DNA of 64,000 nucleotides from NCBI GenBank assembly GCA_035610365.1, contig CM069435.1, positions 63,981,389 to 64,045,388 on the forward strand, written 5' to 3'. How positions within the stretch are numbered: position 1 is the stretch's first letter; every line of letters starts with the position of its first letter. This document shows, in pieces, positions 10,550 to 21,675 of the stretch. The DNA comes from Aquatica leii. Its lineage: Eukaryota > Arthropoda > Insecta > Coleoptera > Lampyridae. The position numbers were made by a program, and so were the translations under genes. Below the pieces are notes generated by a model. That model had not been told where the DNA came from, did no database searches, and saw only the letters and a list, made by a program, of their open reading frames with translations.

Positions 10550-13500
10550 AAGTTAAAACGTGTACAATAATGTTATTTACAATTATTATATGAAGTTATA
10601 AAAAAAATTAAATCACAAATTCTGCACCAAAAAATTACCACTTTTCGAATAACTCCAAACAAATAACATAAACTCAAATTTATTAATTCAACAACACAAA
10701 TACAATAAAACACCGACTTTGAATAAACGACAAAGCGGTAAACGTGGTTAACTCATCACAAGTTCATCACTACACAATGTTGCCAGAGAATAAAAAAAAT
10801 GTTTGATGTATTACCGGAATAATTACCAGAAAATTATTTTGTAAATGAGCAGTAATTATACATGCTGCGCCATCTATTGATTAAATACGTCCTAACAAGG
10901 AAATTCCCCAGTCTTAAGCAATTGATATTCTAGTGTTTGTTTTTCTCGCTAAAGTAACTTGATCTGATTGAAATACTCGAATTTTTAACATTTAAATTGA
11001 GAATGTATAGAGATAATGTGATACGGTTTTTACTATAATTTGGTTAATTTTATGATGGCTAGAAGTCTATTACAAAGTAATACTGTTTTATTTAACTTTT
11101 TCAAAAAATCACAAAAATGAGCAATTGCTGCCGATATTTATTTATTTCTAGTTTATTTATTTTATACAAAGTGGTTTATCATAAGATTTCTGTTGAAAGT
11201 CCAGAAAAAGCTTTTTCAAACGAGATCAAAAATATTCAAACAGGTTAAGTGGTTCAGGAGATATTAAAATGTAAATATTAAAAAAATTCTTTTTATGACA
11301 GATACGAAAAAAATCACAAGGCAAAATGATACCGTATTACTCAAGCTATCAAATTACGTTTTTAAAGGTATGGCTCATTGCACAACTTTCCGAGATACCG
11401 TGTACTTTATGTTTCTTCATAGCAGCTACGCCCGCTATTAGTAAATTTACAAAAAATAATTTCCAGCCATTTCGCTTGCCCACTTTATGTATAAGGATTT
11501 TTTTTCTAAATATCTGTGCTCCTCATTGTCGAGATGCAGCCGATGCGTACTCTTATTCGAACACCCGGAACAATAAAACGGACGGAATCACAAAATATAA
11601 CTTCAGACATGCATTGTTTATCCATATCTGAACGTTTTATAATTCATTCAACATTCGTCTATCAACATTCAGGATTTGTCGGTAATCAGATGCATCTTTA
11701 ATGTTCACAGTAAGAACATAAAATGGTTTCCATTTAACATTCGTCCATGGACGAAATATGTACCTTAAATAGATATCCCTGTATAAACACGCATCGGTTA
11801 TCCATTTTTAAACAATGAACATTTATTACTTGTATATGAAGGAATCTACCGAATTTGGTCACAATACCTGCGTCCATAGAATTTTCTGTGTTACCTCATT
11901 TGAGTTTTAAATGTGTATAATATATATTATCATTGTATGCAATTTAGGTAATGGTAATAGATACAGTGATAACGGAATACATATTTTCTTATTTAATTCA
12001 ATACAGCAACGCCATTGCAACTCTGAACTATGTTGGGTTTTATGATTGATTATTATTTATTAATCATGAAGTAGCTTAACAAATAATGTGACTAACTAAT
12101 GTTATATTTTATATTGCTTTACTTTTAGCAAAATTATTTACTTATAAAAAATTGTGATTTTTATTTAATTATTTTTTTGGAATGTGCATTTTTATTATCT
12201 GTCTTCATATTATTACTTTTGTGCTTATTATTCTGCATTTACAAAAAATAGATCGAAGAAATTTTATGATAACATAGTCCACTCACTAAAAATACAAAAA
12301 ACAAACTTTAAAAAAAAGAAGAAAACTAGTAAAAAATCTAGAATGTTACTCTTCAATAAATTACAGCACATACCTATTAAAAAAAATTATTTATTAGATA
12401 TGTATTTATACAGCAAGTTGTTTCAATTTTCATAAATTTAATGAAGTTGCATTGATTGCAACTATAACTGTCAACAATATGGGTAAAATTTTGTACAATT
12501 CGTACTTCAAATAAGATTGTATATTTCCATTTAGTGGTTTGGAAACCATTTGTCCCAGTAATAGTCATCGTATCTAGAAATTTGATATAGGCATCAATAT
12601 AAATATTGATTTATGGAAGAGTAACACAAATAAAACATATATAATTGTTTTGTTTAGTAAAGCAGAACAAGACACTAATTAACAAAATAGAAAAAGCGAT
12701 CTGCGCACAAGCATTTAATATACCTTAAGAATGATGTGACATTTTGCACGTACGCCAAAAATAAATTGAAACATTATCTCCTTGAAACAATACGTATAAA
12801 ATTATAATTTTAAAATAATTATAAAACCGTAATTTCCTGTATCAATAACAAAAGTAAAGAGTATGAAACGGTTTGAATTTTATAAAACTATTTTAAATTT
12901 TTTGTTGGTGTTAACTAAAAGATTAACCTTTTTCTAGTTAATTATTTTATAACAGATGTTGGTATATCCACGTAACCACAACTATGTAAAAAATGTAGAC
13001 TACCTACAAAAAATCTGTTAAGTCACTTTTAGTGCTCTGTATTTTTATTATAACTGAAATATTGTTAAAAACAACACGTAATATGCTTATAAAGTGTGTA
13101 GACGTAACAATATTATTATTGTGTCAAACTTTTTTTTGTAGTTATTTCCGGGTTACCTATTTAAACAATCGTTAAAAATAACTTTCCAGAAAACGGGGAA
13201 TGTTACAAAAACTTTCAATGACAATTACTATTATTTTAAAGAAATAATATTTCCAATGGTTTTAAGTTTTACTTACAGAAAAATAAAAGTGGAAAATTTC
13301 TAAAGAAATCTAGAAAATCGTAACTTTTTTTTTATTAATATAGTTAATTATAATAACAAGTTAATATATTTGTCTGAAGTTTAGAACACTACAATTAATA
13401 TTTAACGAAAAAATTGTTAAAATAAATTTCCTGTATAATGTTTAATTGCTAATTTTGATTGATTGCTGAAAAAAATTTAATTTTGAAAAAGCATGGTAGT

Positions 13501-14397
13501 GCAAAACGTTAATTCTCAACATGCTCGTTGTAAATTAATAAAAAACATAACAGTTTGCTGTAATTTAATTACTGCTCAAAAAAAAATTAATAGAATAATA
13601 TTTTAAGAATATGTAATATGATAGTATTGAAATTCTTTTATGCATTTTTCGTCTGAAGCTTAAGAGATTGAGTTACAATTTAACAAAGAAAACTTTGTTG
13701 TTTATTTATTTTTGACAAGACAAAACTAATAAAATTGCATCTATTAAAATAAATTAAAACTAACACGTAGTTTGTATTTAACTTAACATCTCTATTAATT
13801 ATTAATTTTAAAAATTGTAACAAAGAATTTGCGTTGATCTTGACACTCAATAACAGTTGATATTTCGTCATTGCTTTTAAGTTATAAAACTTTGTTTTCT
13901 AATTGGTATCTGCAGTTTCAGTTATAACAAAATATAATTTAAGCGATTTGTTATACACACTTTATTTAATGTAGGTAATATTTTTTTAACTGATTTAAAC
14001 TGTAACACTTACTTTTAACAAAAAAATCTTAAATCCTAAATTCAGAACTACGCAATAAAATAACAAATATGTTGAAAACATATTTAAAAAAAAAACTTTA
14101 TCATTAGCAAAGTTATAGTATAACAACGATACAAAAGTATTTTTTAGGATTTACAATTGTTTCAGTGATAACAGAGTACTTCAATTATATTATCAACACA
14201 TTTGCGAATATAATCATAATGAAATCGTATAATAAAAAACCAGATTCATAGGAAACATTTTTAATAATCTCTTTAATTTCAGGTTGTGTACATGAAAAAT
14301 CACCCATTTTATTTAATAAAACATGAAAACAAAACTTGTCAATTTTAAATTTAATTTTCATTTGTCACATTTGCGTTGTTACCAACTACCACAAAAT
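10550..14397. other. AT-rich non-coding DNA
   Basis: No convincing gene. Short open frames occur (for example 11326-11631 plus) but their products show no known motif and look like composition artefacts. The stretch 10740-10920 is locally richer in GC and could be an old element end. Confidence 0.5.
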
Positions 14398-14405
14398 ATA
14401 CAAAG
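14398..14405. repeat. hAT target-site duplication, left copy
   Basis: ATACAAAG, identical to 15023-15030. Confidence 0.93.
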
Positions 14406-15022
14406 CAGTGGCGGCTCGGGGTGGTTCACATTGGGGGTGCATAATTTCAAAATTAAAAAGTATACCTAATACATTTTTCTTATAAATATCCAATTTGAAT
14501 TTTCTTATAACGTCTTTACCTTTAACAGATTGTTTATTTTCTAAACATAATTGAGGCATCGGCCGTTTAAGATTTTTTACTGCAATTTTTTCATCATACG
14601 TTAATCGCGAAAACGCATTATCCACTAAACTAGCGACAGAATTCATTGTATTTGCCTTCCGAGTACCGTGAGCAAACTAAATACTTGCTCAATCGCTATG
14701 TATATTGCAGCATTGAAAACGAGCAAAATACAAGTATCCCCACCTCCAATGTAATTTTAAACGCTGTATTGAGCAACTGTCAGGTTTTGCTCCTCGATTC
14801 ACTTCACTCTTCAGTAGACTGCAGTAGACCATCGCACGTTGTTACTGTTGTTAGCGCGGTCCGCAAACCATGAATACGTAATAATTAAACCAAAGTAATA
14901 AATACTTTAGTGTATTTATTCTTTGATTAAACACTTCCACAGTTAGCCGTCGCTTTGTTTGTTTTGTTTAAAATTCCAGAGGGTGCAATTGCTCACTTGC
15001 TCTCATTAAAAAGCCGCCACTG
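14406..15022 (-). mobile_element. Non-autonomous hAT element, 617 bp, 8-bp target duplication
   Basis: The ends are perfect inverted copies of CAGTGGCGGCT (left 14406-14416; right AGCCGCCACTG 15012-15022). CAGTGGCGG is a very common hAT terminus. The element is flanked by identical 8-bp direct repeats ATACAAAG at 14398-14405 and 15023-15030, exactly the length hAT transposition creates. Inside is only a short piece of transposase, so it is a deletion derivative moved in trans. The intact duplication suggests a relatively recent insertion. Confidence 0.93.
14440..14646 (-). pseudogene. hAT transposase N-terminal fragment
   Basis: The frame starting at Met 14646 reads MNSVASLVDNAFSRL, then EKIAVKNLKRPMPQL and a segment ending KLDIYKKNVLGILFNF. 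This resembles the region just before the TTF-type zinc finger of ZMYM1-like hAT transposases, where a VKxLGRPxPxL motif precedes an aromatic segment. The frame then runs into the element's terminal repeat. Zinc finger, catalytic domain and dimerisation domain are all missing. Confidence 0.6.
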
Positions 15023-15030
15023 ATACAAAG
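15023..15030. repeat. hAT target-site duplication, right copy
   Basis: ATACAAAG, identical to 14398-14405. Confidence 0.93.
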
Positions 15031-15189
15031 TTGTAAACTGCAATTTTTTAAGCTAAAAAAGTAGTAATTCTAACCTGTTCTAAACTATAATTAAAAATAA
15101 CCTGTTTAAGATACAACAAGGATAACCGTTGCGATAAGTTACAAAGAATCGTTTATGAGAAATGTTTTTGGGTCGTAAATTAACATATT

Positions 15190-15771
15190 TGTTTATTAAC
15201 TTCATCCATTCCTTAACGGTTGTTGCAAACATGCGTGGTACCTACATGATTTTTAGTTTTAGCTACAGTGACAACAATAGAATCAATTTTATATACAACG
15301 TCGTCTATGAACATATTCGTTAATTGTCCTTGTCTGCATGTATTGTAACCAATTATCAAAATAATCTAAATTAAATACCATTACTTATCTATGATATATA
15401 CATTTATGAAAAGTACACTAACTTTTACTGCCAGCTATATTTTATCATCTGATTCTCGTACAAATGTGTTAATATCCGCTTCTTCTAGAATTTTTGACTT
15501 TTTCGGAGTATAGCCGTCAGTTAATCGTTTTAACAAAGCTTGCTTAAGATGTCTACATCTTCATATGTATTTAGACATGACTTCGACATGGAATACGTTG
15601 TCCAGAAAGTGGATGCTTTGTATTCTTTACGTTGTAACTCAAAATATGCAAGTAAAACGTTTTCTGACATTGCTACTACTTTATTTACGTTGCACCATTT
15701 TTTAAATCTGCTAAATTTGTTTTTATAACGCAATCCAGAATTGTTGGGCAGTAATTTCAGCATTTTAGTGG
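15190..15771 (-). pseudogene. Crypton tyrosine recombinase relic (copy 1)
   Basis: The minus-strand frame from 15771 reads KMLKLLPNNSGLRYKNKF, a W-containing segment, then SENVLLAYFELQRKEY and STFWTTYSMSKSCLN followed by EDVDI. This is the core-binding domain of Crypton-type tyrosine recombinases. After a frame change around 15540 it continues DGYTPKKSKILEEADINTF, and after a decayed gap near 15350 CRQGQLTNMFIDDV and VVTVAKTKN, matching the start of the catalytic domain around the first catalytic Arg. The His-x-x-Arg and Tyr box are not visible. The Met at 15793 and the next eight residues come from the inverted repeat of the pogo element at 15775, so the original N terminus was cut off by that insertion. 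Confidence 0.82.
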
Positions 15772-16117
15772 AGGTGCGGGTAATGCCGGCCATTTGAGAA
15801 AATGTACCAAAAATTCATGAAAAATATCAAAACTAAATTGTTTGTGATATGTTATAGTATACTTTAAGTAATACTTTACCATCTAACTAAATGTAAAAGC
15901 ACCCGAATTAAACGTTATCGTAAATTTGACCACTGTGATAATTTACGATTGGCCGGTGCATCCCGAGAGTGCAGGTAACACCGGCCACTATTCGGTTTGT
16001 ACCGATCATTTTATTCTAAGAATTACTAAAGTCAAATAAAAGTTGTTTCTGTCAAGATTTAACAAAATAATTCAAGAATAATTTACAAAACGTTTATTAT
16101 TATTAAGGAACTATTAA

Positions 16118-17703
16118 TTAGATACAAAAATCACATATAAAGGTTTTATAATCATTATGCCCGCTACATTCTTTATGCGCCCACTTTTTGCAAACTCCAC
16201 ACCGGAACTACATTTCTGTCTTTCCAAATACTCCACATATTATGCATACCACGTCGCTTTCTTCTCCTTCATATTCGGACGTGTCATCATCATACGGTAC
16301 ATCCTGATCGCTATCGCTGCTACTTGAATTATATTTTGTTTCCACTTTTTGTGTTTTCGTTTTTGGTTTAACATGTTTTGTTTTAGTCTCTTTACTTTGT
16401 TTGTCTGCCTTTTTTCCTTTTCTGTTTATTTCTTTTGTTTTAGTTTTAAACTACCTTCTGTTGAAGAAGCTGTCAAAATGTTTGATATTTCTGCAGGTCT
16501 TTCTGGTTTTTTTACATTTTTTAAAATATTTTCTGGCAATGGAACCTGGTTGCGGTGACTCAAGTCTACTTGGGCCTGTTTGTGGTGACTCTAGCCTACT
16601 TGAACTTGGTTGAGAGGAATTAAGTCTAGTTGGACCTAGTTGAGGAAAATTAATTCTAGTTGAACCTGGTTGGGGGGAATTAGTTCTACTTGGACCTTCA
16701 ATAGTAGTGCATAAGGGCTCAGTTTCTTCTATTACAGGGATAGTCGACATTCCACAAAATTTTTTTTTGTTGAATATATTGGGATTGTGTGGAACTATTC
16801 CACTTATTCCAAACCACTTGCGTTCTGCATGATTAAATAACTCTATCACATCAAACGGGGTTATCTTCTGACAAGAGTTTAGCTTTATAAAGAGTGAACA
16901 TTCAATTGAATAGGCGATTTTTGATGGTTCCATTTTCTCTGCAGAAATTGAATGCCTTTAATGATACGCAGCTAGTATGACTATCAAGAACTAAAAGTGA
17001 CTTGTTCTCTTTAGATACACAAGAGTGTTTTTTTAAAATGCCTAAGCCATGTTACAAATAATTCCGCCGACATCCATCCCTACGGTGAACACTCATATGC
17101 AACGCTTACGGGACCATTACGCTTTAATTGGTCAGTCATTCAAGCTCTAAGGTATATAAACAACGGCGGTGCATACAAGTCAGTAGCATTAACTGATAGC
17201 ACAACAGTTATGTTGCGACCTCTTTCTTCACTCACAACTTTTCCCAATTGTTTAATTCCCTTTGAAGCAAATACTTTTTTTGGTACGTGGACGGTTGTTA
17301 TACCCGTCTCATCCACCTTAAACATACGATTTAGTTGCAAACATGAGCTGTCAAAATAAATTATCATAAAATTTTTGTACGCTATCTTCATTAAAATTAA
17401 GTGGATTCTGGGTTTCAAAGACTCAATCGTAGCTGTCGTTTAAGAAAACTTTGGAACTAGTCTTTACCGCATATGCTATTTTTTTTAACTCTTTTAGTGT
17501 TAGCCCATAAAAAGCTTTAACTAACTTCATGCAATGTTTAGCTGTTTTCTGATTCATAGTAAAAATACAGCACCATAAGGTATTCCATACTCTGTACTGG
17601 TTTGTCTAATCCCTTTTCCAGTATTAACGGCATTTATAGCCAACTTCATGTTCTCTGCAGACCATTTTCCGTTTTTCCTCTCAGTTTTAGGTGTTTTGGG
17701 CAT
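16118..17703 (-). pseudogene. pogo transposase with C-terminal zinc finger
   Basis: The Met at 17703 begins MPKTPKTERKNGKWSAENMK, a Psq-type helix-turn-helix (GKW..ENM..AI.AV) for DNA binding. The DDE domain follows with MFKVDETGITTVHVPKKVFA (first Asp in VDETG, about 17320) and KVVSEERGRNITVVLSVNA. A decayed segment has a GWMS motif near 17065 and FNFC, then there is a deletion that removes the second-Asp region's continuation. ITPFDVIELFNHAERKW marks the C-terminal core. A Pro/Ser-rich 10-residue repeat (16548-16697) and an acidic stretch lead to a PHD-like finger beginning CIICGVFGK with C..C, H..C and C..C pairs (about 16255-16121). Several frameshifts and stops make it non-functional. 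Confidence 0.88.
16548..16697 (-). repeat. Five 30-bp tandem repeats inside the pogo gene
   Basis: Units of exactly 30 bp begin near 16548, 16578, 16608, 16638 and 16668. Each encodes a decapeptide related to GPSRLESPQP on the minus strand. The period is a multiple of three, so repeat number could vary without changing frame. It forms a flexible linker between the DDE domain and the zinc finger. Confidence 0.85.
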
Positions 17704-18093
17704 CTAAAAATGTAAGAAAGATCATTTAATAACGTACTAACAAACAAATTTATGGAAGGTAGTACCATTACAACTAAGCATAAAAAGCTGCTTTTTAATT
17801 CCAAACAAGGCAAAATATATACTACCACATTATTCTACATAAACATTGGTACAATATAAAGAAAAAAAATTGATAGATTTACCGCTTATTGTCTGCACGT
17901 GGCAAGTTATAAAATCGTTCAAAGAAAACTACACTTTTCACTCACACAACAACAAGGTCTAAACTGAGAGCGCTTGACTACTGCAGACCGTTAGCTATCC
18001 TATTACGTCAAACGGATGTTGCCAAATCACTTCTAGAATATATAGATACAAATATTAATATGTGGTTCTACCCGCTAGCCGGCATTACCCGCA

Positions 18094-19469
18094 TCTTCTC
18101 TACGTATTTTAGGCGGAGTACATGAAACATTTACTTTGCTTATTTTTAATTATTGTTAAACAAAATAAAAAGTTTGACTACCAGACTACTTAAAGTTAAT
18201 TTTTTTTTATTTCACAGTTCCACCAACTACCACAAAATTCGCTATACGTACATGATTGCAATTTTTCATTTAAAAAGCATTTAAAAATACAAAATAGAAA
18301 AATTAGTACAAATTTTTATTTTGCACTCGTCTTTTAGAAAACCAGCCGTTTTGCGGCGTTTGGACGTGCGAAAAATCGTGCCTTACGTGTTTTTTTAATA
18401 TACTATTTTAAACTAAACTTAAATTTAAGGTTTGAGTTGTTAAAAAATTTTGTGGTCAACGACTGTACTTTTTAGAAACCTGAAAATGGCTTAAAAGTAA
18501 TTATTAGTCAAAATTATTGTAGTTGTGTTAAATACAAAATATTTGTTTGTTTTTTAGTTATTATTTAATGTAATACTCCTAAATAAGTAATATGAATTTT
18601 CTTTCATTGTAGATTATAATTTAAATAAATAATTTTAAATTATTATATTTATAGTAATATTACTATTATGAAATTATTTTAAACAAAATTTAAGAACGTC
18701 GTCTCGCATTGTTAATAGTTAATGCTCAAATAACAACTATCTTTAACTTTTCAGGATTATAAATTATATACATAATTGTGTATGATGAAACCCAAGTGTC
18801 ATACAATTTGCCAAGTTTTTATAAAATTTTATCGTCAACTTAACAAAATAATAAACTTTTAAAATGTTCTGTTACTTGTTGGCATCTTAACACTTGTCTT
18901 TGTACTTAATATAAAATATTTTTAATGCATTCAAGGAGAAATTAAAATTAACTTATTTTTTGACAATAATCATATTTGTTTATTATAAATAAGAAACAGG
19001 CTTTATCTTTAACTTTAAATTGCATTTCAGCAAAGCATTTAATTTTAAGTTTTTTTGTTTTGAATATTTTTATCTACAAATTATTTATTTAAAATTATGA
19101 AATATGTAGATGTATTTTTTATTTAATATTAATTTGAACTAAAACGTTGAATAAAAAAGTGAAAAGTAAGTATCTCTCTGCCAATATAAAAAAAACTACA
19201 GGATATAATGCCAAAGTTTTTTATAAAGTTATGTTAGAACAACAATTAAATAAAGCTCAAAATACATTTAGAAAAAGTTAAAGCATGTAAAAGTATTTTT
19301 TTTAATAATAATATTATTAACCAAAGTATTTTAGATTTTAAAAAATCTGTTAAAAAACTTTTATTTGCTTCACCTTATATTTTTTTTAAGATGACGTTTT
19401 GAGTTATTTATTAAATAATAGGAAAATATACAATAAAAGCAAATAATTCTTAAAACAAATATCAATATA
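18094..19469. other. Non-coding DNA; upstream side of Crypton copy 1
   Basis: No gene seen. A segment at 18219-18264 (ACCAACTACCACAAAAT and, after a gap, GCAATTTTT) resembles the sequence around the hAT insertion at 14382-14405/15031-15055, in the same orientation. Confidence 0.45.
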
Positions 19470-19503
19470 AAGTTCTTGCCATAAGAGAAGAGCCCTACGT
19501 CAT
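19470..19503 (+). repeat. Sailor-like left inverted repeat
   Basis: 34 bp, two mismatches against the reverse complement of 21640-21673. Confidence 0.93.
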
Positions 19504-20985
19504 CATCGTATTCATATGAATCAAGATTAACGCACTAGTCAAATTAAGTGTTAGTTTATTAGTTACAATTAAAAATTCAGTGTTGGCTATCCTGGTTAGT
19601 TGGTACCTATAAGAATTTTAATTTTGCTGTCACAACAAGTTTAACCTTCAAAATTAATTTTCGCTTAATTCGAGATTACTAATATTAAAATAAATATTAT
19701 TAAAAATAACTGCAATTTGTTTATGTTTGATTAATTATATTTATTAAAGTGAAATTTAGATTTTTAACATATGTAGTTATTACATTTTTTTGTAAAATTT
19801 AGTTATTGAAGTAATTTAAAATAAAAAAACCTTTAAGCACAGTGGAGTCATGTATAATACAGATTAAACGTAATTTTAATACATAAAACAACGAAATGAG
19901 AAACATCTTGAATAACAATTGGTTTTATAAAAATGTTCAGTTTTAAAAACACTATGAACCTCATTTATTTTAATCATCACTATCTGAAGATTCCGATGAA
20001 CTTGAATCGTTTAAACCAACATTAATTATTAAAGGTTCCACTGTAATGTCTAAAAACTTTTCTCGATTATACCACTCTTGTATTAGTTTTTCTGTATGAA
20101 TCACACACTTTTCCCATAGTTCGGAAGTACATTGTTGTAGTGCTTTGTTCCACATTGAAATTACTTTTTCATCTCCATAGCCATCCCTACCAAAGTGTTT
20201 ATTGTAATATGACTTTGCATGGGCCCATATTAGTTCGATTGGATTAAACTCGCAATAATAGGGTGGTAGTCGTAGCACTTCATGTCCGTGTTGTTGTAAC
20301 AGTTCGTCCACTTCATATTTCTTTTCTTTCTTGTACTGTTTAGCTATGTCAAGTAATTCACTTTTGAACATGTTAGCATCATACAAAATATTGTTTTTGT
20401 TTAGCCAAGAAATTAAATCAGATTTGTTCCAACTTGACGAAGGCATTTTTTCTAGTAACATGGAATGATATGATGCATTATCCAACACTATAATTGATGA
20501 TTCTTTCAAATTATTAAGTAAACGTTCCACAATCCATTTTTTAAACGTTTCACCATTTATATCTCCATGATAATCTTCATGCTGAGATTTAGATGAAAAC
20601 AATAACGAAGCATTCTTTACAAATCCAGATTTTGTACCGGCATGTACGACAATAAATCGTTTACCATCGTAGCCCTCAGGTTTACGTACACTTTTTAAAT
20701 TATCATTTTGTCACGATCTCCCCATACTTCCTTTATCAAATATCCAAGTTTCATCCATAAAAACTACTTCACGTGGAAATTCTGAGTTTAGATTTTCTAT
20801 GTAACGTTTTAGAAATTTAATCCTCATAAGGGCTATACGTGAAGTCTCCATTAAGGATCTAAGGTGATCGTCTTTCTTGAATTTAAAGCCAATTTCATGG
20901 AGAGTTCTATTTAAAGTGCGATCACTTAACAAAACATGTTTATGTTTGAGTTCGCTGTTTAGGGAATTCACAGTCACATGTTGTT

Positions 20986-21040
20986 CTAGAAAAAGTTAGT
21001 TTTTAGAAAGATTATGAAGGTTGCTTTCATCGGAACTTAC
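20986..21040 (-). other. Intron 2 of the DD82E-type transposase gene, 55 bp
   Basis: On the minus strand it starts GTAAGTTCC and ends TTTTTCTAG, and splits a codon after its first base. Removing it joins MYTNK to QHVTVNSLN and avoids a stop four codons into the intron. Confidence 0.8.
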
Positions 21041-21224
21041 TATTTGTGTACATCGTATACAACGTGTTTCTTATAATCATTTTTGAAGATTCTGGCAAGT
21101 CTACAGTTTTTGACTTCTTTCGTGACCTTTTCTTTCCAGGACTTGATAACACTGGATTCAATTTGTGTTTAGACTTTATCCGCTTAACAGAAGCTAAGCT
21201 TACGCCCAATGCAGTTGAAACTCT

Positions 21225-21275
21225 CTGTAAATAATTTATTGTAATGCAAGTTAATCATTTCTTTCTTTAGCTTAC
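21225..21275 (-). other. Intron 1 of the DD82E-type transposase gene, 51 bp
   Basis: On the minus strand it starts GTAAGC and ends TTATTTACAG. It is a phase-0 intron joining SVQE to RVSTALGV, which restores the helix-turn-helix reading frame. Confidence 0.8.
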
Positions 21276-21639
21276 CTCTTGAACAGACGTTAATGGGATC
21301 AAAGAACCCCCATTATCCTTTTCTTGTTGAAAGTATGAAAGTAAATTAACCATCATTTGGCGGGACTGAGAGCGTAATGTTTTACCTTGTATAAAACCCG
21401 ACATGTTTTTGTTCTAAAAAGAACAGTTTGAAATAAAATAATGCAAAATAATAATAACCAAAGATACAAAAGGAAACGAAAATGACAGCAAACGTTGTTT
21501 GACAAAACGTCAACTTGATTGAAGTCAATTAAATAACTTTATTCATAACGCATGCAATCAATCTTCCATCTTTGTTTTACACATAGTTTATGTCTTGCTT
21601 ATATAATATTCGGTATGTTATTTCTTACATCAGTAGGTA

Positions 21640-21673
21640 ATGACGTATGGATCTTCTCTTATGGCAAGAACTT
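21640..21673 (-). repeat. Sailor-like right inverted repeat
   Basis: 34 bp, the inverted copy of 19470-19503, followed by TA. Confidence 0.93.
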
Positions 21674-21675
21674 TA

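Larger units (their letters stand above)
15775..18093 (-). mobile_element. pogo-like DNA transposon (copy 1), decayed
   Basis: A perfect 16-bp inverted repeat TGCGGGTAATGCCGGC lies at 15775-15790, with its complement at 18078-18093. A related motif recurs subterminally at 15950-15990. Between them lies a pogo-family transposase pseudogene on the minus strand. The true ends may extend a few bases further. The element sits at the broken 5' edge of a Crypton, so it inserted later than the Crypton. Confidence 0.85.
19970..21404 (-). pseudogene. DD82E-type transposase, three exons, one nonsense codon
   Basis: Cut-and-paste transposase. Exon 1 is 21404-21276 (Met in MSGFIQGK), exon 2 is 21224-21041 and exon 3 is 20985-19970. 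The joined length is 1329 nt (443 codons including the stop), in frame throughout. Exon 2 carries a helix-turn-helix (RVSTALGVSLASVKRIKSK) and a basic stretch. Exon 3 has VVFMDETWIF (first catalytic Asp), FIVVHAGTKSGFV, SSIIVLDNASYHS (second Asp) and CEFNPIELIW (Glu). I count 81 residues between second Asp and Glu, close to the DD82E spacing of the Sailor family. The tail is acidic (SSSSESSDSDD). The only defect I see is TGA at 20711-20713, where relatives seem to have Trp. Confidence 0.88.
19470..21673 (-). mobile_element. Sailor-like (DD82E-type) IS630-Tc1-mariner transposon, nearly intact
   Basis: The inverted repeats are 34 bp (19470-19503 and 21640-21673), starting AAGTTCTTGCCATAAGAGAA and differing at only two positions. 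The element is flanked by TA on both sides (19468-19469 and 21674-21675), as expected for this superfamily. One three-exon transposase gene lies inside on the minus strand, interrupted by a single TGA. High terminal identity, intact splice sites and a single disabling mutation make it the youngest-looking autonomous-type element in the window. Confidence 0.92.

Noticed and set aside
11326..11701. Plus-strand frames of 60-100 codons
   Set aside because: No motif on either strand, and a hydrophobic low-information composition.
15774..15793. Met at 15793 as the real start of the Crypton protein
   Set aside because: The first nine residues are encoded by the pogo inverted repeat, so this start is an accident of insertion.
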